DNA of 64,000 bases from Gimesia sp. (GTDB lineage: Bacteria; Planctomycetota; Planctomycetia; Planctomycetales; Planctomycetaceae). The DNA lies in assembly GCF_040219335.1 (NCBI RefSeq), contig NZ_JAVJSQ010000005.1, positions 1-64,000 on the forward strand. Reading direction: 5' to 3'. Under the pieces are notes generated by a model, which was given only the letters and a program-made list of their open reading frames with translations, did not search any database and was not told where the DNA came from. The stretch's first letter is position 1; every line of letters starts with the position of its first letter. This document shows positions 53,655 to 62,760 of the stretch, piece by piece. Made by a program: the position numbers and the translations under genes.

Positions 53655-56600
53655 TTAATCGATAAACTGGAATTCATTGGATAACAGAAGAATTTGTGCC
53701 AGGCTTTGCCAGGGGGGAATCCGGACCGGTTTCGGTTTTCTGAAATCCCGGGAATAGTTCCACTGGCGTGCTGGTGTCTGCTCTGTTTTTTCACCGGAGG
53801 TAGCCGTGAGCGCCAGTGATTGTGTTTTGATCTCGGGAGACCAGACAAAGGAGTCGAAGCCGAGCTGTCCGGCGATGTCGACCACGAAATCTATGGTCTG
53901 GCCTTGTTTGAGCTGGATCTTCTCAAGGTTGGTGTCGACCGATTTCTGGTGGAGTGTCCAGGGACCGAGGACTTTCTTGCCCGCGATGAGCACGCGACCC
54001 CGGACTCCATTTCCCTGAGGGAGTTCATGGGCCAGTTTACCGTGCAGGGAGACGGTCATCGTTTCGGGAGCCCGCCAGCGGATGACGGCGACATGCTGCA
54101 TGTCATTCCCGGGGTGGCCTCCGGTGTTGTCGAGGAAGACCCAGCCGATTTTGGGATCGGGGAGCTTGTTTCCACCCTGATACTGTTTTCCGTTCCAAAA
54201 GGGTAGTGGCTTGAAACCGGATAAGGTCTCTGTTTTTTCGTCGTAGGCTCCGTAGCCATATTCCCATTCTGCGATTACAGGTGCCGGCGGAGATTCGACC
54301 TGGTCTGATTCCAGGAATTGCTTCATTGCCTGTAATTCATGGGGAGTCGGCTCGCGCTGCAGGATTGACTGAAACAGCTTCCGGATGCCTGCCTGGGAAT
54401 CTGGTGACTTGTGTGCCTGTTCTCCCAGAATGCGGGCGGCATTCAATACGAGGGGATGGTTCATGAGGAACAGAGACTGCCCGGGAACCGAGGTGGAATT
54501 CCGGGCACCGCTGCTGACATCCGGCGAAGGGAAGTCAAAGGTACGGAGCAGCCCCGGAACGTTCTGACGATCAATAAACGTGTATAAGGTTCTGCGTTTG
54601 TTGGCAGTGGCTGCGATGCCTCGGACAGATTTGCCTCCCACAGTCAGATTGAGCTGGTGGCTGACCTGCAACAGGGTATCACGCATCGTTTCGAAATCCT
54701 GGCGTCTGCGATTCATGCGCCAGAGAAGTTTGTTGGCGGGATCTTGCTTCTCGCCGGCAACGTTGGAGCGGCTCTGCTGCTGATACGTTGCAGAGGACAT
54801 GATATAGCGGTGGAGTTGTTTGATAGACCAGTCGTGCTGCATGAACCACCAGGCCAGGTGATCTAGCAGTTCGGGGTGGCTGGGTTTAGCGCCCTGGAGC
54901 CCGAAATCACTGGGAGTGGAGACGAGCCCCTGTCCGAAATGATGTTGCCAGACACGATTGACGATCACGCGGGCAGTCAATGGATTCTCAGGCGAAATGA
55001 TAGCCTGTGCCAGTTCAAGTCTCCCGCTGCCTTGGGTAAACGGCTCTGCTGAGACCTGATCAAAGAAGTGCAGATAACGGCGGGGAATTGCCTGGGCCGG
55101 CATGCCGGGGTTGCCGCGTCTGAAGACACGGGGTTCGATGATCTGTTTCGCATCCTGGAGTGCGAGCATCTGAGCCAGTTCCGCGGGCGCTGCAGCGCGG
55201 GCCTGATCGAGAGCGTCGTTCAGTTCTTTGACTTTCTGCTGTTGTTTTCGATCCGGGAAGAGTCGCAGTACCGTGTAGCCATGCAGGGGCATGACCAGCG
55301 GGGAGTGCGGGCTGTAAAAGGCATTCAAAACGTCTGTTTTAGCTTCAGCAAACGGCTGGGAGGTTTTCTGTTGCCCTGGTCTGGCAGCCGTCAGGATTCG
55401 CGTGTCCCATGCCTGGTCAATCTGTTTGAACAGACTTGCATAGCCGCGAATGACGTCATCGAATGTCTGCGGATGCTGTTTCAGCAAATGGTCTGCGATC
55501 AGGTGTTCCGTTGGGCTCGTTTTCTGGTTCTGGACTGAGTGCTGCAGCAACTTGAGGGCTTGAGGCTGAAAGTTGGCGGCAGGAAGTTTTGCGAGTTTAT
55601 GCCAGAGCGAGAATACGGGATCCTCATTTTTCTCGGAAAGGTCCAGGAATTCCTGCCAGAGCAGCAGGACTTCGGGATTGAGGTCATCGCCGTCGACGAT
55701 CACATCAAATTTGACGGTGTCCGGACCGTTTCTCTGGGACTGGGCCACGGTCAGATATTCGGCAAGTCGCTGATGCGTGTCCTCGAGAACTTTCTGATGT
55801 TTCTGCTGATAGAGCTGATTCAGTTCCTGAGCTGTCTGCTGAATCTTCTGCGCCTGTTCGGCCAGTTGAGGCGACAGCGAATCCTGATCGCGGAAGGGGA
55901 GATCGATGGGCTGCAGTGAATTCAGAAAGACGCCATACAGCGAGTAGTAGTCTTCAATGCTGATCGGATCATATTTATGGTCATGACAGCGGGCGCAGCC
56001 AACGGTTAACCCGAGAAATCCGCGGGTGACGACGTCGATGCGGTCCGAAATAATATCGTGGGTATCATTTTTGAAGCGGGGACCGACGGTGATGAAACCG
56101 AGGGCCGCTAATGTTTCGTGGGGCAGCTCATCGGTCAGATAGTCTGCCGCCAGTTGTTCGAGAACAAACTGGTTGAACGGCTTATCCTGATTGAAGCTGT
56201 CGATGACATAGTCACGGTAGGTGAATGCATTGTGAAAGGTGGGCTTTTCAAAAAAGACGTAACCTTTGGTGTCTGCATAGCGGGCGAGGTCGAGCCAGTG
56301 CCTGCCCCAGCGCTCGCCGTAGTGGGGGGAGACCAGTAATTTGTCGACTCTAGTTTGTAATACAGTGGGACTGAAGGAGTTGGTAAAGGTTTCGATCTCA
56401 CTGTAAGTGGGAAGCAGACCAGTCAGATCCCAGTGCATACGTCTGAGAAGTGTAGCGGGAGAGGCCGGAGGAGAGGGGGAGAGCTGTTCAGCTTCGAGCC
56501 GGGCGAGGATGAAATAATCGATGTCGTTCTGAGGCCAGCTGGTATTTTTGACGGCAGGTCGCGACGGATTCTGAATGGGTTGAAAGGACCAGTGCTGAGA

Positions 56601-57044
56601 GAAATCGACTGATTTCGTGTCTGCCAGCCTGGCGGAATCAGGCCAGACGGCTCCCTGTTCAATCCACGTTGTGAGAACTTTGATTTCATCAGGAGAAAGA
56701 GTTTGATCGGGGGGCATCTCCAGCGATTCTCGTTTGACGGCAGAAATCAGCAGGCTGTCTTCAGGTTGATTTACGACGATTGCCGGACCACTTTCCCCTC
56801 CTTTGAGCAGATGATCATGCGAATCGAGGCGGAGTTCTGCAAATTGTTTTTTGGGGCCGTGGCAATCGATGCAATGTTTGAGGAGCAGGGGCCGTACGTG
56901 TTCTTCAAAAAAACGAACTCGCTCCACCAGTTGCTGTTTCTCCGATTCTGCATGACTTTCGTTCGCAAAGGCATTTAGCAGAGTCAGGCAGATTAACAGT
57001 ATGAAGTGCGGCGATTTCGGAGATTGTTTCATCATGTAATTCAT
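53655..57044 (-). CDS. Large PSCyt1/DUF1549/DUF1553 planctomycete protein with c-type heme motif
   Basis: A 1129-residue secreted protein. A signal peptide (about 8-32) is followed by a PSCyt1-type domain with the heme-binding CIDCHGPKK (CxxCH, Cys about 57-60). DUF1549 (about 170-380) has DLTGLLPTYSEIETFTNSF and a second CARCHDHKYD. DUF1553 (about 650-900) has VNRVWQHHFGQGLVSTPSDF. The last 200 residues are beta-rich and could bind a ligand. Alternative starts 9 bases downstream (second Met) or 12 bases (third) cannot be excluded. It lies 5 bases after the GntR gene stop. The CxxCH pair suggests electron transfer, but this is untested. Confidence 0.9.
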   Translation of the reverse strand: MNYMMKQSPKSPHFILLICLTLLNAFANESHAESEKQQLVERVRFFEEHVRPLLLKHCIDCHGPKKQFAELRLDSHDHLLKGGESGPAIVVNQPEDSLLISAVKRESLEMPPDQTLSPDEIKVLTTWIEQGAVWPDSARLADTKSVDFSQHWSFQPIQNPSRPAVKNTSWPQNDIDYFILARLEAEQLSPSPPASPATLLRRMHWDLTGLLPTYSEIETFTNSFSPTVLQTRVDKLLVSPHYGERWGRHWLDLARYADTKGYVFFEKPTFHNAFTYRDYVIDSFNQDKPFNQFVLEQLAADYLTDELPHETLAALGFITVGPRFKNDTHDIISDRIDVVTRGFLGLTVGCARCHDHKYDPISIEDYYSLYGVFLNSLQPIDLPFRDQDSLSPQLAEQAQKIQQTAQELNQLYQQKHQKVLEDTHQRLAEYLTVAQSQRNGPDTVKFDVIVDGDDLNPEVLLLWQEFLDLSEKNEDPVFSLWHKLAKLPAANFQPQALKLLQHSVQNQKTSPTEHLIADHLLKQHPQTFDDVIRGYASLFKQIDQAWDTRILTAARPGQQKTSQPFAEAKTDVLNAFYSPHSPLVMPLHGYTVLRLFPDRKQQQKVKELNDALDQARAAAPAELAQMLALQDAKQIIEPRVFRRGNPGMPAQAIPRRYLHFFDQVSAEPFTQGSGRLELAQAIISPENPLTARVIVNRVWQHHFGQGLVSTPSDFGLQGAKPSHPELLDHLAWWFMQHDWSIKQLHRYIMSSATYQQQSRSNVAGEKQDPANKLLWRMNRRRQDFETMRDTLLQVSHQLNLTVGGKSVRGIAATANKRRTLYTFIDRQNVPGLLRTFDFPSPDVSSGARNSTSVPGQSLFLMNHPLVLNAARILGEQAHKSPDSQAGIRKLFQSILQREPTPHELQAMKQFLESDQVESPPAPVIAEWEYGYGAYDEKTETLSGFKPLPFWNGKQYQGGNKLPDPKIGWVFLDNTGGHPGNDMQHVAVIRWRAPETMTVSLHGKLAHELPQGNGVRGRVLIAGKKVLGPWTLHQKSVDTNLEKIQLKQGQTIDFVVDIAGQLGFDSFVWSPEIKTQSLALTATSGEKTEQTPARQWNYSRDFRKPKPVRIPPWQSLAQILLLSNEFQFID

Positions 57045-57049
57045 TTGAT

Positions 57050-57670
57050 CTACTCAATATGATTTTCGATGATTTGCAGCGCCTCTGTCAGGCTCTGGTT
57101 TTTGAACGCTTCGATGATCGGTAGATGTTCCTCGTATATCTGTAATGGGTTCTTGTAGTTCAAATGTGCTTCGCGAAAATGTCGTCTGACGCGTGAAACG
57201 ATGGCAGACCAGATTGCTAGCAGGTCCGGTGAGTGGGAACGTGTTACCAGGGAGCGATGAAAGGCGATGTCATGCTCAGAAATCAGGGCGAAGTCGCGGG
57301 CTTCACATGCCTGCTTCATCTTTAGCAGGATGTTTTCCCAGACCTGAAAATCTTCCGCTGTGAGCTGATCAAAGAACAGTCGGACGGCATATTTTTCGAT
57401 CGTGCAGCGGAGCGGAATAATGAGTTCGGTAATTTCATCAGGGGCAGACGTTGCCACCATCGCTCCCCTGTTGCGGTCCGTTTCCAGAACACCTTCCCAG
57501 GTTAACTGTTGAATGGCTTCACGAATCGGACCGCGACTGACTGAAAACCGTCTGGCGAGTTCGGTTTCCCGCAGTCGTTCCCCCTCCGCGATTCTACCAG
57601 AAAAGATGTCTTCTCTGAGTCGCTCAACGATCTGCTCGCCGAGACCTCTGACTAACTGTAAATCATTCAT
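57050..57670 (-). CDS. GntR-family regulator (FadR/FCD type)
   Basis: A 206-residue regulator. The winged helix (residues about 10-75) contains LRETELARRFSVSRGPIREA and QQLTWEGVLETDRNRGAMV. The FCD domain (about 85-206) shows FALISEHDIAFHRSLVTRSH, with the metal-binding Asp and His residues (DIAFH) of the FadR type. It usually binds a carboxylic acid effector, which fits the enolase-superfamily and symporter genes downstream. It is the first gene of the operon (gap of 5 bases to the next) and probably autoregulates. A perfect 12-bp palindrome lies 118 bases upstream. Confidence 0.9.
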   Translation of the reverse strand: MNDLQLVRGLGEQIVERLREDIFSGRIAEGERLRETELARRFSVSRGPIREAIQQLTWEGVLETDRNRGAMVATSAPDEITELIIPLRCTIEKYAVRLFFDQLTAEDFQVWENILLKMKQACEARDFALISEHDIAFHRSLVTRSHSPDLLAIWSAIVSRVRRHFREAHLNYKNPLQIYEEHLPIIEAFKNQSLTEALQIIENHIE

Positions 57671-57787
57671 ATATTATACCTGTTAACCGAAACAGAGGTT
57701 CTAGTCTGGGCTATGACTCTTGAGAGCAGAGCTTGTTGGCAGTGATCTGCATCTAAAATGCACCGCATCACAGGTTGTCTTTTGTAA

Positions 57788-57799
57788 ATTGTTAACAAT
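57788..57799. promoter_or_regulatory. Candidate operator for the GntR regulator
   Basis: ATTGTTAACAAT is a perfect 12-bp palindrome, 118 bases upstream of the GntR ATG, followed at once by ATATTGTCAAATA, a related half-site. FCD-type GntR operators are often palindromes of the TNGT-ACNA form, which this site contains (TTGTTAACAA). Binding is not tested. Confidence 0.45.
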
Positions 57800-58232
57800 A
57801 TATTGTCAAATAAAAAGCTGGTACGTAATTCACTTTCAAAGAATTCAATGTTGGAATGTGTAAATAAAAATATATATGGCAATATGTATATTTTGGTCGT
57901 GCGTGAATGACAAATCAGGTCAGATTAGAGAATCGCAACCCAGGCGAGAGTCGATGTCTATAAATTTAGACACTATGACGGAAGTTGAGAAAAGTGTTTA
58001 TATTATTGTATTTACGTTGGGAAAATTATTGATCCCAGAGGGTATTTGATTCGTTATTGACAGATAGGAGCGGTTTGTGTTCAAATAAACTTGTAGGGTT
58101 CGTAAGAACAGTTTTCTGCTTATTTCAGAAAAACCTTCCAATTTTCTGATCATTTTCAGGAAGATTGTCCGGTTACATTCCTATATGACTGTAGAGGGTG
58201 TTATTCATTTTTGTGAAAACAAAATGAACTAA

Positions 58233-58334
58233 TCACGAAAGACACGGGCTCACTTGCTTACTAAGCACACATTGTAGGGGACTAGTGCCTGCTTCCTATC
58301 TTGTGTTGTGAGCTCGTGTTTTTCTATTTCGTGA
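58233..58334. repeat. Imperfect inverted repeat with CACGAAAGACACG arms
   Basis: The left arm TCACGAAAGACACGGGCTCAC (58233-58253) is complementary, with small insertions, to GTGAGCTCGTG...TTTCGTGA (58308-58334). Between them is a second small dyad, TGCTTA-C-TAAGCA (58255-58267). A related dyad CTTGCT-A-AGCAAG occurs at 63111-63123, and the arm core recurs at 44688-44723. Confidence 0.7.
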
Positions 58335-58367
58335 CGCTTACACTTCCCCAGCCGTTTTAGAGAACGC

Positions 58368-59828
58368 TCAATAGAGAATATTCTCCGGCGTCTGAACATG
58401 TCCGCAGTGCACTGAGGGGAGCATCAATATTTCACCATTTTCACGCTTGAGCTGCGCGCACCAGGCCCAGTCATGGGCAGGAGAATCTCGGTAGTGGCTA
58501 CGCCAGTATTTAGGCGTGCGATCTTTCCAGTACATCAGGCAACCTGTACCACAATAGTCGACCGACGTGATTTTGTCGCCCAGTTCTTTAAAAGCTTTGA
58601 CGATATGTTCTTCATCAAAATAACCGCCGACAAACTGTGACTCGACATGCCGACTGCGGTAGCAGCCTGAGACTGCATTCGGCGGAATCCAGCCTGTCAT
58701 CAGGTTTTCCGATAGCTCTTTTCCAGCTTCGAGCGGGACCAGAATGTCGTCTTCTATGATCCAGTGGATCTCGCCTTGCATTTCTGCTTTGAGTCGATTG
58801 CAGGCATGGGCCATGAACTGGGCCACTTTGTTTCTTCTGTCCCGTTCAGTTGTGTAGTGATATTTAACAGGGTGTGGTACGACTCTGATTGATTCAAAAA
58901 TATTGAGATAGCGGTAGGCTTCTCTTCTGATTTGTTCGAGTGTTCGCGGGTCGTTGGAGTTGTCCAGGAGAACCAGTTCAACCGGCTCCTGTGTGTTGAT
59001 CAGTTTGACTGCCTGGGAAACCGCCGATATCCACTGGGGAAAGTAGTCGACCAGACGCCCGCTGATGATCGACCCGACACTGAGTCGGGTGCAGATCTGT
59101 CTCATGCGGGGGAGCATCGATTCCTGGCGTTCCTCTTTTTTGGTTTGAATGTTGGCAGACCAGGATCCGGGGTGTTGGCGGTAGAGCAGCACAGCCTGAC
59201 TTTTCGCTGGTGTACCCAGGCGAGCACCGCGGAGGGCCAGGTCCCAGTCCCACATGGTGTTGATTTTATTGCGCCAGCCGCCTGCGGTTTCGAACGCGTG
59301 GCGATTCCATAAAGCAGAGGTGTTCACAAAATTTCGTAACCACAGACGTCCTTCGTCCCATTCCGGAGCATCCCAGAATGTTGAAAAATTGCCAAACGCT
59401 TCGGCCGAACCGTATACGAAGGGAGTTTGGGGAGTAATGGTGTCCAGATGCTTCTGGACATAGTCTGTCTGCAGAACGTCATCACCATCCAGGAACAACA
59501 GGTAATCACCTTTAGCAAATGAGGCTCCGCGATTCCGTGCGTCACAAACTCCTCGGTGAAACTGCGAGCGAATCACCTTCAGCCCCTGATCCTGGTATCG
59601 ACTGGCAATTTTGAGGGAGTTATCAAAACTGCAGTCGTCAACATAGATGACTTCACATTCCACACTTTGATTCAATGCAGACTCGATTGCTTCTGCCAGA
59701 AATGGTCCATTGTTCCGCGCTGCGATTACGATACTGACCAGACTCTGTTCCGGATTTGCCTGGAATTTTGTCTGATTTTCCAATTGTTCCACGCGCGCAG
59801 ATTTTGGCCAGACTGCATTACCTACCAT
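58368..59828 (-). CDS. Glycosyltransferase family 2 protein with two GT-A modules
   Basis: A 486-residue protein. The first module (about 32-250) is a family 2 transferase: VSIVIAARNNGPFLAEAIES, VIYVDDCSFDNSLK and the DxD-type LLFLDGDDVLQ. The second (about 275-486) begins VELVLLDNSNDPRTLEQI, has IHWIIEDDILVPLEAG as its own acidic metal-binding motif, and ends near WCAQLKRENGEILML. No membrane helix is seen. It probably adds two sugars or acts in glycan assembly; the substrate is unknown. The ORF extends to 59903 with a TTG; ATG 59828 has AAAAGGG upstream and is preferred. It stands alone. Confidence 0.8.
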   Translation of the reverse strand: MVGNAVWPKSARVEQLENQTKFQANPEQSLVSIVIAARNNGPFLAEAIESALNQSVECEVIYVDDCSFDNSLKIASRYQDQGLKVIRSQFHRGVCDARNRGASFAKGDYLLFLDGDDVLQTDYVQKHLDTITPQTPFVYGSAEAFGNFSTFWDAPEWDEGRLWLRNFVNTSALWNRHAFETAGGWRNKINTMWDWDLALRGARLGTPAKSQAVLLYRQHPGSWSANIQTKKEERQESMLPRMRQICTRLSVGSIISGRLVDYFPQWISAVSQAVKLINTQEPVELVLLDNSNDPRTLEQIRREAYRYLNIFESIRVVPHPVKYHYTTERDRRNKVAQFMAHACNRLKAEMQGEIHWIIEDDILVPLEAGKELSENLMTGWIPPNAVSGCYRSRHVESQFVGGYFDEEHIVKAFKELGDKITSVDYCGTGCLMYWKDRTPKYWRSHYRDSPAHDWAWCAQLKRENGEILMLPSVHCGHVQTPENILY

Positions 59829-60000
59829 TGATTTAGCCCTTTTGAATAAGAATCTGAATACACAAACCAGATTGAAGTATTCAGAAGGGGACCGGAGGGT
59901 CAAGATAAAGATTCCGGTTTAAAAGGCCAGATGGTGATCTTGTATAAGGTGGTGCTGCAAGGAGTTTACAGCTGAACAAGGTGGTTTCAGAGATGGAAGT

Positions 60001-62127
60001 TTAGTATGAAAGGACAGTCGCATTATGCAAACTGTCTTTTATTTCCTGAAAACCAGCTTCCGTGACCTTCGACTGTTTCAGGTGAAGCTTATCCATGCTG
60101 TGCAGTTGTTTGAGTGCAGGTACCGAGGCGTCAGAAGTGTTGGTGTCTTCCAGGTTCAACCAGTTCAGAGCGGGATTGGTTTTAAGAAACTGCAGGCCTT
60201 CATCGGAAACGTTCAGGCGAGCCAGGTTGACCGATAACAGATTATGGAGATCGCCGAGATGCTGCACACCCTGGTCTGTCAATTTGGGGTTTTTGTGAAT
60301 TGAGAGATTGGTAAGATTTTTCAGGCTGCTGACAACTGCCAGATCAGCATCCGTAATTCCTGTGCTATGCAGGTCCAGTTTCATTAGAGAGAGCATACCT
60401 TCCAGTGGCTGCAGCGATCCGGCAGTGATCCGGCAATTGAACAAGTTTAGCTCTTCCAGTCTAGAGAGACCTTTGAGGGGAGCCAGCAGTTCGGGAGTGA
60501 TCGACTGGGGTTTGAAATCAATTCGTATGATTGAAAAATCGCGATTGGGGAGCGACTCAATCTGATTGATGGGGCTGTTTTCACCTGAGATCCAAAGCTC
60601 GCAGCGATGATTCAGGAACCAGACTGCAGCTTTTCTTTCCAGTTCCGCATTAATCGCAGGTAGAAGCACTGGAGCGATACCGGCAGTTTGGGGAGTCTGG
60701 TTGTCCGCCGTTGTGGGGGGGACTTCGGGTTTATTGAGCCAGATCAGTGCACCAGCCACTCCCAGTGCACAGGCGATGAAAATGGATGAACTAGCCATTC
60801 TCTTTCGAACAGGTGCGGATTCTCCCAACTGTCTGTATTGAGTGGTTGCCGTTTGCTGCAGTGCTTCGATTGCAGGGGAGAGCCTTGCATTTGTGCATAA
60901 TTGTTTCAGTTCCTGAGACTCTGTGAACCGGGTTTCCGAGGATTCGCTGAGTGGTAGCTCCGATCGCTGATACAGAAAGTGATCGAGGATCTCCACAACT
61001 TCTGCCATTGTCTGAATCCGCTCTTCCGGATCTTTTTTCATCATGGACTGAAAAAGATCTTCAATTTCAGGGGGTATGTTCGGAATGGGAACTCGCAGAT
61101 GTGGTGGTGGGGTCTCGCGATGAGCAATAATCGTTTCGAGTTGTGATGTCTTCTTGAACGGGGGCCGGCCAGTAAGCATCTGATAGAAAGCGCAGCCCAG
61201 GCTGTAAATGTCTGCACGCTGGTCAATATTTTTGACGTTTTGTGCCTGCTCCGGGGCCATGTAATAGACACTGCCCATGATGCAGTTGCTGTCGGTCAGA
61301 TCGCTGCATTCCCCCTGCTTCAGTCCGGCCAGTCCGAGGTCAAGAATCTTAACCTGACCGTCGGAGGTCAGAAACAGATTGGAGGGCTTGATATCTCTGT
61401 GGATCAGTTGATGGTTGTGGATGTACTGCAGACCATTTGCCACCTGCCTCAGGATGTAACAGGCGGATGAGAGAGGGATCTTTTTTTCCGCATTCAGGAT
61501 GGATTTAACATCGTGGCCGTCCAGGTACTCCATCACCAGAAAGCAGGTCCCGTCGATCTCTCCCGCATCGGTAGCTTTGACAATATTGGCGTGGTCCAGG
61601 CTGCCGATCACTTCCATTTCCCGGTAAAATCGTTGAACCTGGGTCTCGTCATCGACGCGATTATTCAGGATCAGTTTTACAACGACCTGTTTTTTGAGAT
61701 GGGAATGTGACGCACGGTAGACGGCTCCCATGCCTCCTTTCCCAATCTGTTCAATGAGATTGTAATTCCCAATGGTTCTGATGGGGGTTTCATCCGGCAG
61801 GGGTAATGTCGATGTCGCATTGGCAGCCGGCTGGTCCGATGCCTTGTTGCTGCCACTTCCCGATTGATGAATGGAAGAAAATGTAGAGCGAAAAAGTTTG
61901 TCTATCCGTTCGTCGGTAAATGCGTGTTTCTCTGCGGGCTCATCCTGGGTCTGTTGTCGATGACAGTTATGCCAGACTTTGAGCTCATCGTCTTCTGACT
62001 GGATCTCAATTCGTTTCTGGCAACTGCCACACTCGTTGAGGTGCTCAGAATAGCGCTGTAAATCTTCGCCATTCAGGTCATGTACCAGGTATTGGTGGAT
62101 TTGATTATCCGAGAGGCAATTTTCCAT
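60001..62127 (-). CDS. Ser/Thr protein kinase with N-terminal zinc-finger-like motif and LRR tail
   Basis: A 708-residue protein. Residues 1-45 contain HLNECGSCQ, an H-x3-C-x2-C motif like the zinc anti-sigma domain. A kinase domain (about 120-385) has GKGGMGAVYRA (P-loop), VVVKLIL (Lys), IHRDIKPSNLF (about 242-252) and ILDLGLAGL with the DLG variant. One transmembrane helix (about 445-463, SSIFIACALGVAGALIWL) separates it from an extracytoplasmic LRR region (about 530-700, LEELNLFNCRITAGSLQPLE). It signals across the membrane and is paired, 18 bases away, with an ECF sigma factor. It may act as a membrane-bound anti-sigma factor or as a kinase of it. Confidence 0.9.
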   Translation of the reverse strand: MENCLSDNQIHQYLVHDLNGEDLQRYSEHLNECGSCQKRIEIQSEDDELKVWHNCHRQQTQDEPAEKHAFTDERIDKLFRSTFSSIHQSGSGSNKASDQPAANATSTLPLPDETPIRTIGNYNLIEQIGKGGMGAVYRASHSHLKKQVVVKLILNNRVDDETQVQRFYREMEVIGSLDHANIVKATDAGEIDGTCFLVMEYLDGHDVKSILNAEKKIPLSSACYILRQVANGLQYIHNHQLIHRDIKPSNLFLTSDGQVKILDLGLAGLKQGECSDLTDSNCIMGSVYYMAPEQAQNVKNIDQRADIYSLGCAFYQMLTGRPPFKKTSQLETIIAHRETPPPHLRVPIPNIPPEIEDLFQSMMKKDPEERIQTMAEVVEILDHFLYQRSELPLSESSETRFTESQELKQLCTNARLSPAIEALQQTATTQYRQLGESAPVRKRMASSSIFIACALGVAGALIWLNKPEVPPTTADNQTPQTAGIAPVLLPAINAELERKAAVWFLNHRCELWISGENSPINQIESLPNRDFSIIRIDFKPQSITPELLAPLKGLSRLEELNLFNCRITAGSLQPLEGMLSLMKLDLHSTGITDADLAVVSSLKNLTNLSIHKNPKLTDQGVQHLGDLHNLLSVNLARLNVSDEGLQFLKTNPALNWLNLEDTNTSDASVPALKQLHSMDKLHLKQSKVTEAGFQEIKDSLHNATVLSY

Positions 62128-62145
62128 GAAGAACTCAAGATCTGC

Positions 62146-62760
62146 TTACTTCTGGAATACGACGCTATCAAAGGAAAGACGTTTGATTTCCTCTTTCAGT
62201 TTCTGTTGAACCAGGAATTTGGCTTTATAAATCCAGTTCGAATCAACATCCAATTCTACCGCTGCTGCTTTGGTAGGGGAATCCTGAATCCAGGTGAGTT
62301 CAAAAGCACGCCAGGTTTTCTCGTCAAATTGCGGGCGAATCGTCTGCAATGCGGTTTCATAGATATGGCTGCAGAATTCATCAGACCAGACACCATCAAT
62401 TTCGCCGGGGTGCTTGTTAATGAACTCTTCCAGTTCACTTTTTCCCGTCTGGTGTTGAACCCGCTGGTTCTTTTTCCAGAACCGGCAAATTTCATGGTAA
62501 GTGACCGTGCCCAGCCACGATCGAAAACGGCCCAGCTTTCTGTTGTACTCGAATGAGTTCAGGGATGTGCTGATCTGGCGAAAGACCTCCTGACAAACAT
62601 CCTCGGCATCGGCGTCATTCAGCCGTTTTTTTCGGCAGTAATTGTAGATCAGGGGGCCGTAGATTTTTACAAACTCCCGCCATGCCTCCGCATCCGTATG
62701 CAGGCGGACACGATTCAGGAGCGTGATATGTGTCGAAGGCCATTCAGTGCCGTAGTTCAT
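62146..62760 (-). CDS. ECF sigma factor paired with a Ser/Thr kinase
   Basis: A 204-residue sigma factor. Region 2 (about 20-95) reads WREFVKIYGPLIYNYCRKKR, DAEDVCQEVF and LGRFRSWLGTVTYHEICRFW. Region 4 (about 140-195) includes FELTWIQDSPTKAAAVEL and DSNWIYKAKFLVQQ. This is the planctomycete ECF-kinase arrangement in which no separate anti-sigma gene is found next to the sigma gene. ATG 62760 is preferred over a GTG at 62784. It probably controls envelope-related genes in response to the kinase. Confidence 0.88.
   Translation of the reverse strand: MNYGTEWPSTHITLLNRVRLHTDAEAWREFVKIYGPLIYNYCRKKRLNDADAEDVCQEVFRQISTSLNSFEYNRKLGRFRSWLGTVTYHEICRFWKKNQRVQHQTGKSELEEFINKHPGEIDGVWSDEFCSHIYETALQTIRPQFDEKTWRAFELTWIQDSPTKAAAVELDVDSNWIYKAKFLVQQKLKEEIKRLSFDSVVFQK

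Larger units (their letters stand above)
57671..58367. other. AT-rich intergenic region, operator and large inverted repeat
   Basis: This 697-bp gap separates the GntR operon from the glycosyltransferase gene. It is AT-rich (57780-58150), holds the 12-bp palindrome at 57788-57799, and a ~100-bp imperfect inverted repeat at 58233-58334. A 71-codon minus-strand frame (57667-57882) has no family character and is not counted as a gene. Confidence 0.5.

Noticed and set aside
57667..57882. 71-codon minus-strand frame upstream of the GntR gene
   Set aside because: It covers the AT-rich operator region, overlaps the GntR start and shows no family features.
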